DNA from: JABDCD01 sp964469525
GTDB lineage: Bacteria; Pseudomonadota; Alphaproteobacteria; Rickettsiales; SXRF01
Assembly (NCBI GenBank): GCA_964469525.1
Contig: CAYXYU010000001.1
Coordinates: 124,001-188,000 of the forward strand
DNA length: 64,000 bases
Direction of reading: 5' to 3'
Within the stretch, counting starts at the first letter, position 1; every line of letters starts with the position of its first letter. The notes beneath the pieces are model-generated. The model ran no database searches. It was not told the origin of the DNA and saw only the letters and a program-made list of their open reading frames with translations. Positions 6,526 through 16,150 of this stretch are shown one piece after another. The translations under genes were made by a program, and so were the position numbers.

Positions 6526-8499
6526 ATGACGACCGGCAGCATGATCATGCTTATCGTCTTCCTGCCGTTGCTGGCAGCGCTCGTCGTCGGGCTGACCGTG
6601 CGGGTCATCCCGCCGCGCGCGGCGCATGCCACTACCTGCGCCGCCATGGTGGTGTCGGCGATCTTCTCCGGCTTCATCTTCGCTGATTTCGTCACGTTGG
6701 CGCATATTTATGGCGGCTGGCAGGACGCGGTTGGCCCGGGGGGGCTGGTACACAAGGTGCAGGTGGCGCCATGGATCATCTCCGGTGACTTCACCGCTGG
6801 CTGGACGCTGCGCGTCGACGCACTGACGGCAGTGATGCTGGTCGTCGTCACCTGGGTGTCGGCGGTGGTGCATCTCTATTCCGTGGGTTACATGAGCCAC
6901 GACCCGCATCAGCCGCGCTTCATGGCGTACCTGTCGCTCTTCACCTTCTTCATGCTGATGCTGGTGACATCCGACAATCTGGTGCAGCTGTTCCTCGGCT
7001 GGGAAGGGGTGGGACTATGCTCCTACCTGCTGATCGGTTTCTGGTTCAAGAAGCCGGAAGCCAATGCAGCCGCCATCAAGGCCTTCATCGTCAACCGCGT
7101 CGGCGATTTCGGCTTCGCGCTTGGCATCTTTGCCACCTTCGCCCTGTTCGGCAGCGTGCATTTCGATGCGATTTTCGGCGCGGCGGCGGAGCGCAGCGGC
7201 GATACTATGACTTTTCTCGGCCATGAATTCCACGCGCTGACCCTGATCTGCATCCTGCTCTTCATCGGTGCGATGGGGAAATCAGCACAACTCGGCCTGC
7301 ATACCTGGCTGCCCGACGCGATGGAAGGCCCGACGCCGGTCTCGGCGCTGATCCACGCTGCCACCATGGTAACAGCCGGTGTGTTCATGGTGGCGCGCTG
7401 CTCACCGCTGTTCGAGCAGTCGGCGGTGGCGCTCGACGTGGTAACCATCATCGGGGGCCTGACCGCCTTCTTCGCTGCCACGGTCGGACTGGTGCAGAAC
7501 GACATCAAGCGCGTCATCGCCTATTCGACCTGCTCGCAGCTTGGCTATATGTTCTTTGCCTGCGGCGTCGGTGCTTATTCGGCAGCAATCTTTCACCTGA
7601 TGACGCATGCCTTCTTCAAGGCGCTGCTGTTCCTTTCCGCCGGTTCGGTGATTCACGGCATGTCGGGCGAGCAGGACATGCGCCGGATGGGTGGCATCTG
7701 GAAGGAGATGCCGGTAACCTACGCTTACATGTGGATCGGCTCGCTGGCGCTGGCCGGGGTACCGCTCTTTGCTGGCTATTATTCCAAGGATCTCATCCTC
7801 GAGGCGGCGTATGCGGGCGGCATCGGCCCGGCCCGGCTCGCCTTCTGGCTCGGCGTGATGGCGGCGTTCATGACGGCGTTCTATTCCTGGAGGCTGATCT
7901 TTCTGACGTTCCACGGGCAGCCGCGCGCCTCAAAAGAGGTGATGAGCCATGTGCACGAATCGCCGGGCATCATGCTGAAGCCGCTGCTGCTGCTGGCGTT
8001 CGGGGCGGTCTTCTCCGGCATGCTGGGGTATCACCTGTTCGGGCTGGTGTCAGCCGATGGCGATTTCTGGCAGGCGACCATCGCCTCGCATACCATCATC
8101 GAAGAGGCGCATTACGTGCCGCACTGGGTGGCTATCCTGCCGGTGCTGCTGGCGCTGGCCGGGATCGGACTGGCCTGGCTGCTCTATATCCACCGTCCCT
8201 CGGTGCCGCACAAGCTGGCGATGCTCTTCCCTTCCATCTACCGCTTCCTGCTCAACAAGTGGTATTTCGACGAGCTGTATGACCGGCTGTTCGTGCGTCC
8301 GTCCATGCTTATCGGCAAATATCTGTGGAAGATCTGGGATGAGCGCATCATCGACGGGCTCGGGCCCAACGGGACGGCGCTGGTGACGCAGCTGCTTGCC
8401 GGCCGCGTCAGCCGCCTGCAGACCGGCTACCTGTATCATTACGCTTTCGCCATGCTGGTCGGCTTCCTGGTCATTTTCACGTGGGTGGTGTTCGGATGA
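6526..8499 (+). CDS. nuoL: NADH-quinone oxidoreductase subunit L
   Basis: 657 residues, the largest antiporter-like proton-pumping subunit of complex I. Landmarks are DNLVQLFLGWEGVGLCSYLL (conserved Glu of the channel), IGAMGKSAQLGLHTWLPDAM with GPTPVSALIHAATMVTAGV, NDIKRVIAYSTCSQLGYMFF, and a long C-terminal region containing the lateral helix (KWYFDELYDRLFVRP). The stop TGA at 8497-8499 overlaps the nuoM ATG at 8496. Confidence 0.97.
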   Translation: MTTGSMIMLIVFLPLLAALVVGLTVRVIPPRAAHATTCAAMVVSAIFSGFIFADFVTLAHIYGGWQDAVGPGGLVHKVQVAPWIISGDFTAGWTLRVDALTAVMLVVVTWVSAVVHLYSVGYMSHDPHQPRFMAYLSLFTFFMLMLVTSDNLVQLFLGWEGVGLCSYLLIGFWFKKPEANAAAIKAFIVNRVGDFGFALGIFATFALFGSVHFDAIFGAAAERSGDTMTFLGHEFHALTLICILLFIGAMGKSAQLGLHTWLPDAMEGPTPVSALIHAATMVTAGVFMVARCSPLFEQSAVALDVVTIIGGLTAFFAATVGLVQNDIKRVIAYSTCSQLGYMFFACGVGAYSAAIFHLMTHAFFKALLFLSAGSVIHGMSGEQDMRRMGGIWKEMPVTYAYMWIGSLALAGVPLFAGYYSKDLILEAAYAGGIGPARLAFWLGVMAAFMTAFYSWRLIFLTFHGQPRASKEVMSHVHESPGIMLKPLLLLAFGAVFSGMLGYHLFGLVSADGDFWQATIASHTIIEEAHYVPHWVAILPVLLALAGIGLAWLLYIHRPSVPHKLAMLFPSIYRFLLNKWYFDELYDRLFVRPSMLIGKYLWKIWDERIIDGLGPNGTALVTQLLAGRVSRLQTGYLYHYAFAMLVGFLVIFTWVVFG

Positions 8500-9995
8500 T
8501 CCTGACCTCCCTCATACTCCTGCCGCTCTTCGGAGCCCTGCTGATTATGTTCCTCGTGCGCGGCGATGACGAGCGCTCCGCTGATGAAGCGCGTTATATC
8601 GCCCTTGCCGTCACCTGCGCCACCTTCATCGGCTCGCTCTTCCTGTGGGGCGGCTTCGATGCCGGGACGGCTAATTTCCAATGGGTCGAGAAGCACGAAT
8701 GGTTCAAGGGGCTCGGTATCCAGTATTACCTGGGCATCGACGGCATTTCGCTGTTCATGGTACTGCTCACCACTTTCCTGATGCCGGTTTGCATCCTGTG
8801 CAGTTGGGAGTCGATCACCCAGCGCGTGCGCGCCTTTATGGCTAGCTTCCTGCTGCTCGAAGCATTTGTCATCGGTGTGTTCTGCGCGCTCGACACGGTG
8901 ATGTTCTATATCTTCTTCGAGGGTATGCTGATCCCGATGTACCTGATCATCGGCATCTGGGGCGGCAAGCAGCGCATTTACGCCGCCTATAAATTCTTCC
9001 TCTATACTCTGGCTGGCTCGGTGCTGTTTTTGGTCGCGATCGTGTACCTGTATCACGCTTTCGAGACCACCAGCATCCCCGAACTGATCAAGGCCGCCCC
9101 GTACCTGCCCGAGAACGTGCAGCGATGGCTGTGGCTGGCCATGTTCGCTTCATTCGCGGTCAAGGTGCCGATGTGGCCGGTGCATACCTGGCTGCCCGAT
9201 GCGCATGTGCAGGCGCCCACGGCAGGCTCGGTCATCCTGGCCGGCATCCTGCTGAAAATGGGCGCCTACGGGTTCCTGCGCTTCTCGCTGCCGATGCTGC
9301 CCGAGGCGTCGCATTACTTCGCGCCATTCATCTTTACCTTGAGCGTTATTGCCATTATCTACACCTCGCTGGTGGCGTTGATGCAGCAGGACATGAAGAA
9401 GCTGATCGCCTATTCTTCGGTGGCGCATATGGGCTTTGTCACCATCGGCATCTTCACTTTCAATATTCAAGGCATCGAAGGTGCCATCATGCAGATGATC
9501 AGCCACGGGCTGGTGTCGGGCGCACTGTTCCTTTGCGTTGGAGTGCTCTATGACCGGATGCATACGCGCGAGATCGCCCGCTACGGCGGCGTAGTTAACG
9601 TTATGCCGAAATACGCAGCCGTTTTCATGTTTTTCACCATGGCCTCTATCGGCCTGCCTTCGACCTCAGGTTTCGTCGGCGAGTTCCTAGTGCTGGTTGG
9701 GGCGTATCGGGCTAATACATGGGTGGCGTTCCTCGCCACGACCGGCGTGGTGCTCGGCGCCGCCTATATGCTCTGGCTCTACCGCCGCGTCGTGTTCGGC
9801 GAGATCGCCAATGACGAGGTGAGAGCGCTGAAGGAGATGAACGGGCGCGAGATAGCCTTTTTCATTCCCGTCATCGCGCTGGTGGTATGGATCGGGCTGT
9901 ATCCCAAGCCATACCTGAACGCTATGGAGGCATCGGTAGCGCAGCTGGTTAAGCAGTCTGCTCTCACGCAGGCGGCAGGGGGCACCGGGCCATGA
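8496..9995 (+). CDS. nuoM: NADH-quinone oxidoreductase subunit M
   Basis: 499 residues, the second antiporter-like proton-pumping subunit. Conserved regions: YYLGIDGISLFMVLLTTFL, MFYIFFEGMLIPMYLIIGIWGG, KVPMWPVHTWLPDAHVQAPT, and KKLIAYSSVAHMGFVTIG. I chose ATG 8496, which overlaps the nuoL stop; an upstream start at 8481 would only add five residues inside nuoL. It ends four bases into nuoN. Confidence 0.97.
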   Translation: MILTSLILLPLFGALLIMFLVRGDDERSADEARYIALAVTCATFIGSLFLWGGFDAGTANFQWVEKHEWFKGLGIQYYLGIDGISLFMVLLTTFLMPVCILCSWESITQRVRAFMASFLLLEAFVIGVFCALDTVMFYIFFEGMLIPMYLIIGIWGGKQRIYAAYKFFLYTLAGSVLFLVAIVYLYHAFETTSIPELIKAAPYLPENVQRWLWLAMFASFAVKVPMWPVHTWLPDAHVQAPTAGSVILAGILLKMGAYGFLRFSLPMLPEASHYFAPFIFTLSVIAIIYTSLVALMQQDMKKLIAYSSVAHMGFVTIGIFTFNIQGIEGAIMQMISHGLVSGALFLCVGVLYDRMHTREIARYGGVVNVMPKYAAVFMFFTMASIGLPSTSGFVGEFLVLVGAYRANTWVAFLATTGVVLGAAYMLWLYRRVVFGEIANDEVRALKEMNGREIAFFIPVIALVVWIGLYPKPYLNAMEASVAQLVKQSALTQAAGGTGP

Positions 9996-11446
9996 TTATG
10001 GGCGATATCCATCCCTCCAGTTATCTTGCGCTGGCACCGGAGCTTTACCTGTGCCTGTCGGCAATGGCGCTACTGGTCTATGGCGTCTACCGCCTCCGCC
10101 ACGCGACAAATTTCCTGATCATCCTCGGCCTGTTGGTGCTGGCGCTGACGGCAGGATTGGTTATCTATAACTACCCGCTGCAGGCGGTGGTGATGAACGG
10201 CATGTTCATCGCCGATCCGTTTGCCTCGCTGGCGAAATGCATTATTCTCGGCGCGGCGGCGCTGACGCTGCTGCTGGCATCGGGATGGCTGAAGGAAGAG
10301 GGCGGTCGGCCCTTCGAATTCGTGGTGCTGGTGCTGTTCGCCACGCTCGGCATGCTGCTGATGGTATCGGCGGGCAACCTGCTTTCCCTCTATATGGCGC
10401 TTGAAATGTCAAGTCTGGCGCTCTACGTGCTGGCCTCATTCGTGCGTGACGATGCCCGTTCTAGCGAGGCGGGCCTCAAGTATTTCGTGCTCGGCGCGCT
10501 GGCCTCCGGCATGCTGCTGTTCGGCATGTCCCTGGTATACGGCTTTGCAGGCACCACCGATTTTGCGGGACTGGCGGCGCTGTTCGCCGCTCCCGCCACC
10601 GTGTCGAAAGGCGTCATCGTCGGGCTGGTGCTGATGATCGCCGGATTCTGCTTCAAAATCGCCGCCGTGCCGTTCCATATGTGGGCGCCAGACGTATATG
10701 AGGGCGCGCCGACGCCGGTCACCGCCTTTTTCGCCACTGCCCCCAAGGCGGCGGCGCTGGCGCTGCTCGTGCGGGTCATGGTGCAGCCGTTCGGTGATCT
10801 GCTGTCGCAGTGGCAGCAGGTGATCATTTTTGTTTCCATCGCATCGATGCTAACGGGCGCGCTGGCGGCCATCGTCCAGACCAGTCTCAAGCGTCTGCTC
10901 GCCTACAGCTCGATCGGCCATGCCGGTTTCATGCTAATGGGCCTGGCGGCGGGCAATGCGGCCGGCCTGCAGTCGGTGCTGATTTATCTTGCCGTCTATA
11001 TCTTCATGAGCGCTGGCGCTTTCGGCATCCTGCTGTTGATGCGGCGCGGTGGGCAGTATGTCGAGGATATCGCCTCGCTTGCCGGTCTGGCGCGTACGCG
11101 CCCGGTCATGGCATTCACGCTGGCGCTGTTCATGTTCTCGATGGTGGGCATCCCGCCGCTTTCCGGATTCTTCGTCAAATGGTATGCTGTGCTGGCGGCG
11201 GTCAGCGCGGGCTTAAGCTGGCTGGCGGTGATTGGCGTAATAGCCAGTGTGATCGGCGGCTACTATTACATTAAAGTGGTGAAGGTTATGTATTTTGACG
11301 AGCCGGCGGTGCCCTTCGACGCGCCTGCCTCGCGCCTGCTCTCCTTCGGCATCGCCATCGCCGCGCTGGTAACGCTGTTCTTCTGTTTGCTTCCGACGCC
11401 GCTCGTGTTACATGCTAGGGCCGCCGCCGAGTTATTAGTGAGATGA
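9992..11446 (+). CDS. nuoN: NADH-quinone oxidoreductase subunit N
   Basis: 484 residues, the third antiporter-like subunit and the last gene of the nuo operon. It shows LSLYMALEMSSLALYVLASF, CFKIAAVPFHMWAPDVYEGAPTPVTAFF, KRLLAYSSIGHAGFMLMG and GIPPLSGFFVKWY. It begins with an ATG overlapping the nuoM stop; a second in-frame ATG lies at 9998. birA follows after one base, as in many alphaproteobacteria. Confidence 0.97.
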   Translation: MIMGDIHPSSYLALAPELYLCLSAMALLVYGVYRLRHATNFLIILGLLVLALTAGLVIYNYPLQAVVMNGMFIADPFASLAKCIILGAAALTLLLASGWLKEEGGRPFEFVVLVLFATLGMLLMVSAGNLLSLYMALEMSSLALYVLASFVRDDARSSEAGLKYFVLGALASGMLLFGMSLVYGFAGTTDFAGLAALFAAPATVSKGVIVGLVLMIAGFCFKIAAVPFHMWAPDVYEGAPTPVTAFFATAPKAAALALLVRVMVQPFGDLLSQWQQVIIFVSIASMLTGALAAIVQTSLKRLLAYSSIGHAGFMLMGLAAGNAAGLQSVLIYLAVYIFMSAGAFGILLLMRRGGQYVEDIASLAGLARTRPVMAFTLALFMFSMVGIPPLSGFFVKWYAVLAAVSAGLSWLAVIGVIASVIGGYYYIKVVKVMYFDEPAVPFDAPASRLLSFGIAIAALVTLFFCLLPTPLVLHARAAAELLVR

Positions 11447-11447
11447 C

Positions 11448-12233
11448 ATGAGCAAGCCGAAAAAAAGCGCCAACCTGATCAATGATTATCACTTGCTGTC
11501 TTTCGACTCGTTGGATTCTACCAACGAGGAGGCCAAGCGGCTGGCGCGCGGTGGTGGCTCGCACGGCGCGGTCATCTGGGCGAAGCGGCAAACCGAGGGG
11601 AAAGGCCGCATGGGGCGCGTCTGGATATCGGCGGAAGGCAATCTATTCGTCTCGGTGCTGCTCGCGCCCGACAAACCGATGAAAGAATTCGCGCAGCTTT
11701 CCTTTGTGGCAGCACTGGCGGTGATCGAATCACTCGAGGGATTGATCCCCGAAACCTACCGGCTGCAGTGCAAATGGCCTAATGATATCCTCCTTGGCGG
11801 GCGCAAGGTTGGCGGTATCCTGCTCGAATCGTTCCAGACCGGTGATAACGGCCATGGCAAACCGTGGGTGGTGGTTGGCGTTGGCGTCAATGTCGACAGC
11901 TTTCCCCCACGCACTGAATTCCCCGCCACCTGCCTTAAGGATGCGGGGGTCGAGCTGGTTTCTGCCAAGATCATCCTGTCGCGCTTTATCCATCACTTCA
12001 TCGAGCGATACGACGAATGGACCACCATGGGCTTCACGCCGGTACGCCGCAAATGGACCGGCGTTGCCTGGGGGATCGACGAACGCATCCGGGCGCGCCT
12101 GCCCGATGATACGATCGAGGGCATCTGCCATGGCATTGATGAAGATGGCAGCCTGGTGCTGGGGCTTGATAACGGCAGGAAACAGCAGGTGCATGCCGCC
12201 GATGTGTTTCCGGCTGAGGCCATGGAGGCGTAG
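11448..12233 (+). CDS. birA: Biotin--[acetyl-CoA-carboxylase] ligase
   Basis: 261 residues. It joins biotin to the carrier domain of acetyl-CoA carboxylase through biotinyl-AMP. Visible motifs: FDSLDSTNEEAKRLA near residue 20, the nucleotide/biotin loop KGRMGRVWISAEGNLFVSVL (residues 47-66), KWPNDILLGGRKVGGILLE near 105-123, and VVVGVGVNV. There is no N-terminal helix-turn-helix, so this is the monofunctional ligase without the biotin repressor activity of the E. coli protein. It lies one base after nuoN and abuts coaX directly. Confidence 0.95.
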   Translation: MSKPKKSANLINDYHLLSFDSLDSTNEEAKRLARGGGSHGAVIWAKRQTEGKGRMGRVWISAEGNLFVSVLLAPDKPMKEFAQLSFVAALAVIESLEGLIPETYRLQCKWPNDILLGGRKVGGILLESFQTGDNGHGKPWVVVGVGVNVDSFPPRTEFPATCLKDAGVELVSAKIILSRFIHHFIERYDEWTTMGFTPVRRKWTGVAWGIDERIRARLPDDTIEGICHGIDEDGSLVLGLDNGRKQQVHAADVFPAEAMEA

Positions 12234-13007
12234 ATGCTGCTCGCCATCGACGCCGGCAACACCAATGTTACCTTTGCCGTCTTCAATGGCGACCAACTGG
12301 TAGGACAGTGGCGGATCCATACCGATGCGCGCCGCACCGCCGATGAATACGGCGTGTGGCTGACGCAGGTGCTCGAACATGCCGGCATCATGCCGGATCA
12401 GATCAGGGGAGCAGTGCTGGCTTCAGTGGTGCCGCAGGCGCTGTTTGATCTGCGCCAGCTGGCAAAGCGATATTTCCATGTTGATCTGATGGTGATTGGC
12501 GATCCACGCCTGAACATAAAAACCGGCATTGGGGTAAAAATCGATAACCCTTCGGAAGTAGGTGCCGACCGGCTGGTCAATGCCTTTGCGGCATGGCAGC
12601 GGTATAAGCAGGCGCTGATCGTGGTCGATTTCGGCACGGCGACCACTTTCGACGTGGTGAGCGACCAGGGGAATTACATCGGCGGTGTGATCGCGCCTGG
12701 TGTCAATCTCTCGCTTGACGCGCTGCAGCGGGCGGCGGCCAAGCTGCCCAACGTGGCCATTCAGCCGCCGGGCAAGGTAATCGGAACCAATACGGTGGCT
12801 GCCATGCAATCAGGCATTTATCACGGCTATGCGGGATTGATAGAGGGAATCGTGGCACGCATTCGGAACGAGTACGGTAACCCGATGAAAGCTATCGCCA
12901 CCGGCGGGCTGGCGGCGCTTTACGCCAAAGCCTGTCCGGCTATCGAGCATACGGAGCCGGATTTGACCATTCATGGCTTAAAAGATTTATATCGGATGAA
13001 TAGTTGA
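12234..13007 (+). CDS. coaX: Type III pantothenate kinase
   Basis: 257 residues. It phosphorylates pantothenate in the first step of coenzyme A synthesis and belongs to the ASKHA fold. The N-terminal phosphate loop DAGNTNVTFAVF starts at Asp6. GADRLVNAFAA and VVDFGTATTFDVV (the second acidic/phosphate motif, near residue 131) follow, then GGVIAPGVNLSLDAL and ATGGLAALYA. It starts immediately after the birA stop. This type needs a monovalent cation and resists feedback by CoA (family knowledge). Confidence 0.95.
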   Translation: MLLAIDAGNTNVTFAVFNGDQLVGQWRIHTDARRTADEYGVWLTQVLEHAGIMPDQIRGAVLASVVPQALFDLRQLAKRYFHVDLMVIGDPRLNIKTGIGVKIDNPSEVGADRLVNAFAAWQRYKQALIVVDFGTATTFDVVSDQGNYIGGVIAPGVNLSLDALQRAAAKLPNVAIQPPGKVIGTNTVAAMQSGIYHGYAGLIEGIVARIRNEYGNPMKAIATGGLAALYAKACPAIEHTEPDLTIHGLKDLYRMNS

Positions 13008-13012
13008 TATTG

Positions 13013-13094
13013 CCATTCCCGCGAAGGCGGGAATCCATATTTCTCCATTTGCGAATTGGTTTGGCATTGGATCCCGGCCTGCCCCGGAATGACA
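13013..13094. repeat. Palindromic repeat (cattcccgcgaaggcggg family)
   Basis: The left half reads cattcccgc, gaa, ggcgggaatcc, a hairpin. The right half ends in gatcccggcc, tgccccggaatgac, so the ends also pair with each other. It lies between coaX and the RNase J gene. Relatives are at 19626-19698, 48496-48563 and 48901-48929. Confidence 0.8.
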
Positions 13095-13110
13095 AGGAAA
13101 GAATAAGAAT

Positions 13111-14772
13111 ATGACTTTCGACTTCAAGAAACACCATGACGATCTGCTGTTCGTGCCGCTCGGCGGCTCGAACGAGATAGGCATGAACCTCAACCTTTAT
13201 ACCATCCATGGCAAATGGCTGATGGTGGATTGCGGCATCGGCTTTGCGACCGATTATCTGCCGGGCGTGGAAGTGATCGTGCCCGATATCTCCTTCATCG
13301 CCGAGCGGAAGAACGACCTGCTGGGGCTGGTTATTACCCACGCGCATGAGGACCATCTGGGTGCCGTGCCGTATCTGTGGCGGGAACTCGAATGCCCGAT
13401 CTATGCCACGCCGTTCACCGCTTCCTTCCTCAGGCACAAGCTTTCCGAAATGGGGCCAGGCAAGAAACCGCAGATTACAGGGATAGAGCCGGGTGGATCG
13501 CTGAAACTCGGCCCGTTCGCCCTGGAATTGATCGAATTGACCCACTCGATTCCCGAAATGCAGGCGGTGGCGATCTCCACCGATAAGGGCGTGGTAATGC
13601 ATACCGGCGACTGGAAGTTCGATGAGACACCCTTGATCGGCCCGGTGTCGGATTACGGGCAGCTGACTAAATACGGCGATGGGAAGGTACTGGCCATGGT
13701 CTGCGACTCCACCAACGTCTTCGTCGAAGGCGAGTCGGGGTCGGAAGGTGAGGTGCGGGCGCATCTGGCGGGGCTGATCCAGCAATGCAGGCAGCGCGTG
13801 GTGGTAACGACCTTTGCCTCCAACCTGGCGCGGGTGGCAACCATCATCCAGGCGGCGAAGGATGCCGGACGGGTGGTTTGTCTGGCCGGGCGGTCGCTAC
13901 ATCGCGTAACCGATGCGGCGCGCGAGAGCGGCTACCTGCCGGACGATATCGAGTTTGTCAGCGACAAGGAACTGATGAATCTGCCGCGCGGCGATGTATT
14001 GCTGTTATGCACCGGCTGCCAGGGCGAGCCGCGGGCGGCGCTGACGCGCATCGCACGCGGTGATCATCCCAATATCCGCCTGCAGCCGGGCGACACGGTG
14101 ATTTTCTCTTCGCGCAAGATTCCCGGAAACGAGATGAAGATCAACTGGGTCAATAACCAGCTGATCGGCAAGGGCATCGAGGTCATTACCGACAAGGATT
14201 ACTTCATCCATGTCTCCGGCCATCCAGCGCGGGAGGAACTCAAGCGCATGTACCAGATGGTGCGACCGCAGATCGCCGTACCGACGCATGGTGAGCCACG
14301 CCATCTGCATGAGCACGCGAAACTGGCGCGTTCACTAGGCGTGGAGGAGACGGTCGAGGCATATAACGGCGCGGTGGTGTGGTTGGAGAAGGGCGAGGCC
14401 TCGGTCATCGGCAAGGTGCATGCCGGCTATATCGCCATCGACGGGCTTTCCATGATCCCCACCGACGGCGATATCATCCGTACGCGTCGTAAGTTGCGCG
14501 ATGACGGGGCGGTATTTGCCAGCGTGGTGGTCGATGACCGGGGACATCCGGTTCAGCCGCCGCAGGTGGTCGCGCCCGGCTTGCTGGACCCAAAGGAAGA
14601 TGCGGATGTATTGGAAGAATGCGTAGAGGAGATCACCCACGCGCTGAAACACGGCAAGCCGCGCGTTTCGGAAGAACAGATCAGGGAACAGGTGCGCCTC
14701 AGCTTACGCAAGATGCTCAAGCGCGAGCTGGATAAGAAGCCGGTGATCGAGGTGCACGTAACGCGGATTTAG
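13111..14772 (+). CDS. rnj: Ribonuclease J
   Basis: 553 residues. It is a metallo-beta-lactamase / beta-CASP nuclease with 5'-3' exo- and endonuclease activity on RNA. The metal-binding motif HAHEDH is at residues 77-82. Other signatures are MHTGDWKFDETP (conserved His and Asp), CDSTNV, TTFASNLARV (beta-CASP) and HVSGHPAREELKRMYQMVRP near residue 370. The C-terminal domain ends with KKPVIEVHVTRI. The stop overlaps by three bases the stop of the convergent gene at 14769. Confidence 0.95.
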   Translation: MTFDFKKHHDDLLFVPLGGSNEIGMNLNLYTIHGKWLMVDCGIGFATDYLPGVEVIVPDISFIAERKNDLLGLVITHAHEDHLGAVPYLWRELECPIYATPFTASFLRHKLSEMGPGKKPQITGIEPGGSLKLGPFALELIELTHSIPEMQAVAISTDKGVVMHTGDWKFDETPLIGPVSDYGQLTKYGDGKVLAMVCDSTNVFVEGESGSEGEVRAHLAGLIQQCRQRVVVTTFASNLARVATIIQAAKDAGRVVCLAGRSLHRVTDAARESGYLPDDIEFVSDKELMNLPRGDVLLLCTGCQGEPRAALTRIARGDHPNIRLQPGDTVIFSSRKIPGNEMKINWVNNQLIGKGIEVITDKDYFIHVSGHPAREELKRMYQMVRPQIAVPTHGEPRHLHEHAKLARSLGVEETVEAYNGAVVWLEKGEASVIGKVHAGYIAIDGLSMIPTDGDIIRTRRKLRDDGAVFASVVVDDRGHPVQPPQVVAPGLLDPKEDADVLEECVEEITHALKHGKPRVSEEQIREQVRLSLRKMLKRELDKKPVIEVHVTRI

Positions 14773-15200
14773 TGCAGTTTCTGGCTGGTCTGCTGCGCCT
14801 TGGTAGCCCGCTCCTGCTCATACTCGCGCCATTTGGTGCTTTCCGGCCCCTCCTGCTCATGCAGGTGGCCTTTGCCGATCTGCAGTCCCTGCGCGAATGC
14901 CGCCTTGACGGCACGTGTTGCCTCGTGGACAGAAACCTGCCCCTCGCGGCTCTTGGCGATGACGTTGGTCATGCCGCCGGCAAAGGAGCCAATGGTGCCG
15001 AAGCTGATGCCGCCGATGGTGGCCCCGGCCAGCACTGCCGTCGCTACCGGAACGCTGGCAAGGGTAGCGATGCCGGCGGCAAAAGCAGCACCGGCGAGCA
15101 GTCCGAAGGTGATGCCGACGAGGGCGCCTTTGAACGTGCCCTGAATGCCGCTCAGCATCAGGCTGGTGAAGTTCGGCTGGGTGTTGGTTGTATCGGCCAT
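14769..15200 (-). CDS. Glycine-rich membrane protein of unknown function (last gene of a five-gene operon)
   Basis: 143 residues. After a polar 17-residue N-terminus comes a hydrophobic, Gly/Ala-rich stretch (about 20-80: GALVGITFGLLAGAAFAAG, then AGATIGGISFGTIGSFAGG) resembling glycine-zipper helices. A charged C-terminal tail rich in Lys, Glu and Gln follows (EYEQERATKAQQTSQ). There is no signal peptide cleavage site by eye. A good ribosome site, GGAAGG, lies 7 bases before the ATG. The stop is convergent with, and overlaps, the RNase J stop. I do not recognise the family. It resembles the protein at 51355-52014 in design. Confidence 0.8.
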   Translation of the reverse strand: MADTTNTQPNFTSLMLSGIQGTFKGALVGITFGLLAGAAFAAGIATLASVPVATAVLAGATIGGISFGTIGSFAGGMTNVIAKSREGQVSVHEATRAVKAAFAQGLQIGKGHLHEQEGPESTKWREYEQERATKAQQTSQKLH

Positions 15201-15215
15201 AATTGATCCTTCCGT

Positions 15216-15692
15216 TTAATGAATGCTGTGCAGCGTGGTGTGCAGGTGGTCCGGCTTGTGCGGCAGGTCGCGCTGCGGCGACAGCGGTTCCTGGTATAAC
15301 GCATGCTCCAGCTCCGGGCAATGGCTGCGGCAGCGCTGCAGCGAGGCCGTCTGATGCGCACGCAGCGCCTCGCGCTCCTGCGTGGCGTGCTGCACGGACT
15401 TCCAGGCGCCCATCCCACCCGAGATGGTGCTGCCCAATGCCAGGCTGAGGGCCATTTTAGTTGCGATGGCACCGACACCTCCATCATGAAAAGCTTTAGC
15501 TACATGCAGGATATCAAATGCTTCTTTGCCGGTGGCGACGCCCAGCAGCGCCGATCCGCCCATGATCAACCCGGCGAACATCAGGCCGCTCGGCAGGTAG
15601 CTGATGGCGCTTTTGACGAAACCAACTGCGCCAGTCTTGATCTTTTCCCACAGCGACAGGGGTTTTGCCGGTTGATTATGATTATCACTCAT
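15216..15692 (-). CDS. LSLWEKIKTG-motif membrane protein, copy A
   Basis: 158 residues. The N-terminus has KPLSLWEKIKTGAVGFVKSA, nearly repeated in the next gene upstream (15701-16150), so the two are paralogs. Two or three hydrophobic segments follow (LPSGLMFAGLIMGGSALLG; ALSLALGSTISGGMG), then a hydrophilic tail rich in His, Arg and Gln with two cysteines. AGAGGA precedes the ATG. The function is unknown. It lies 15 bases upstream of the gene at 14769-15200 and is likely co-transcribed with it. Confidence 0.8.
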   Translation of the reverse strand: MSDNHNQPAKPLSLWEKIKTGAVGFVKSAISYLPSGLMFAGLIMGGSALLGVATGKEAFDILHVAKAFHDGGVGAIATKMALSLALGSTISGGMGAWKSVQHATQEREALRAHQTASLQRCRSHCPELEHALYQEPLSPQRDLPHKPDHLHTTLHSIH

Positions 15693-15700
15693 ACATTCCT

Positions 15701-16150
15701 CTATAACCCAGGACCCAGTTTACCACGTACATTCAAAGGCAGATCCTTCGGTGCCGCGAGCGGCAAATCAGGTGTCATGCCGTGAAAGTAACCGGATTGG
15801 AGAGCTTCATTATAAGCGGCACCTTGCATTATGCCGTGGGCAGTAACGCTTGAAATAAGTTTATGTGCCATGTATTTTTTCGCGCTGCCGTAGATTAGAG
15901 TGCCCATCAGTAGATAGGTAGCGCTTGTCGTGAGAAGACTGCCTATGTGACCTCCGGCCAATCTATTCGTAACATTCAAAAAGTCGCCGTGAGGGACTAC
16001 CATCCCCGTTATGGCTGAAGTAGCCATGATAGCACCAAGCAGGATTACACCTTTCGGCAGGATGTTGACCGCATTTTTAACAATGTCGGTCACGCCGGTC
16101 TTGATCTTTTCCCACAGCGACAGGGGCGGGGCGAGTTCGTTACCTGACAT
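15701..16150 (-). CDS. LSLWEKIKTG-motif membrane protein, copy B
   Basis: 149 residues from the ATG at 16150. I preferred this over a further-upstream start inside the preceding gene because MSGNELAPPLSLWEKIKTG aligns with the paralog and AGGAT lies just upstream. Hydrophobic segments: LPKGVILLGAIMATSAITGM, and LLTTSATYLLMGTLIYGSA. The C-terminus (APKDLPLNVRGKLGPGL) is polar. It overlaps the 3' end of the upstream gene by 11 bases. The function is unknown. Confidence 0.8.
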   Translation of the reverse strand: MSGNELAPPLSLWEKIKTGVTDIVKNAVNILPKGVILLGAIMATSAITGMVVPHGDFLNVTNRLAGGHIGSLLTTSATYLLMGTLIYGSAKKYMAHKLISSVTAHGIMQGAAYNEALQSGYFHGMTPDLPLAAPKDLPLNVRGKLGPGL

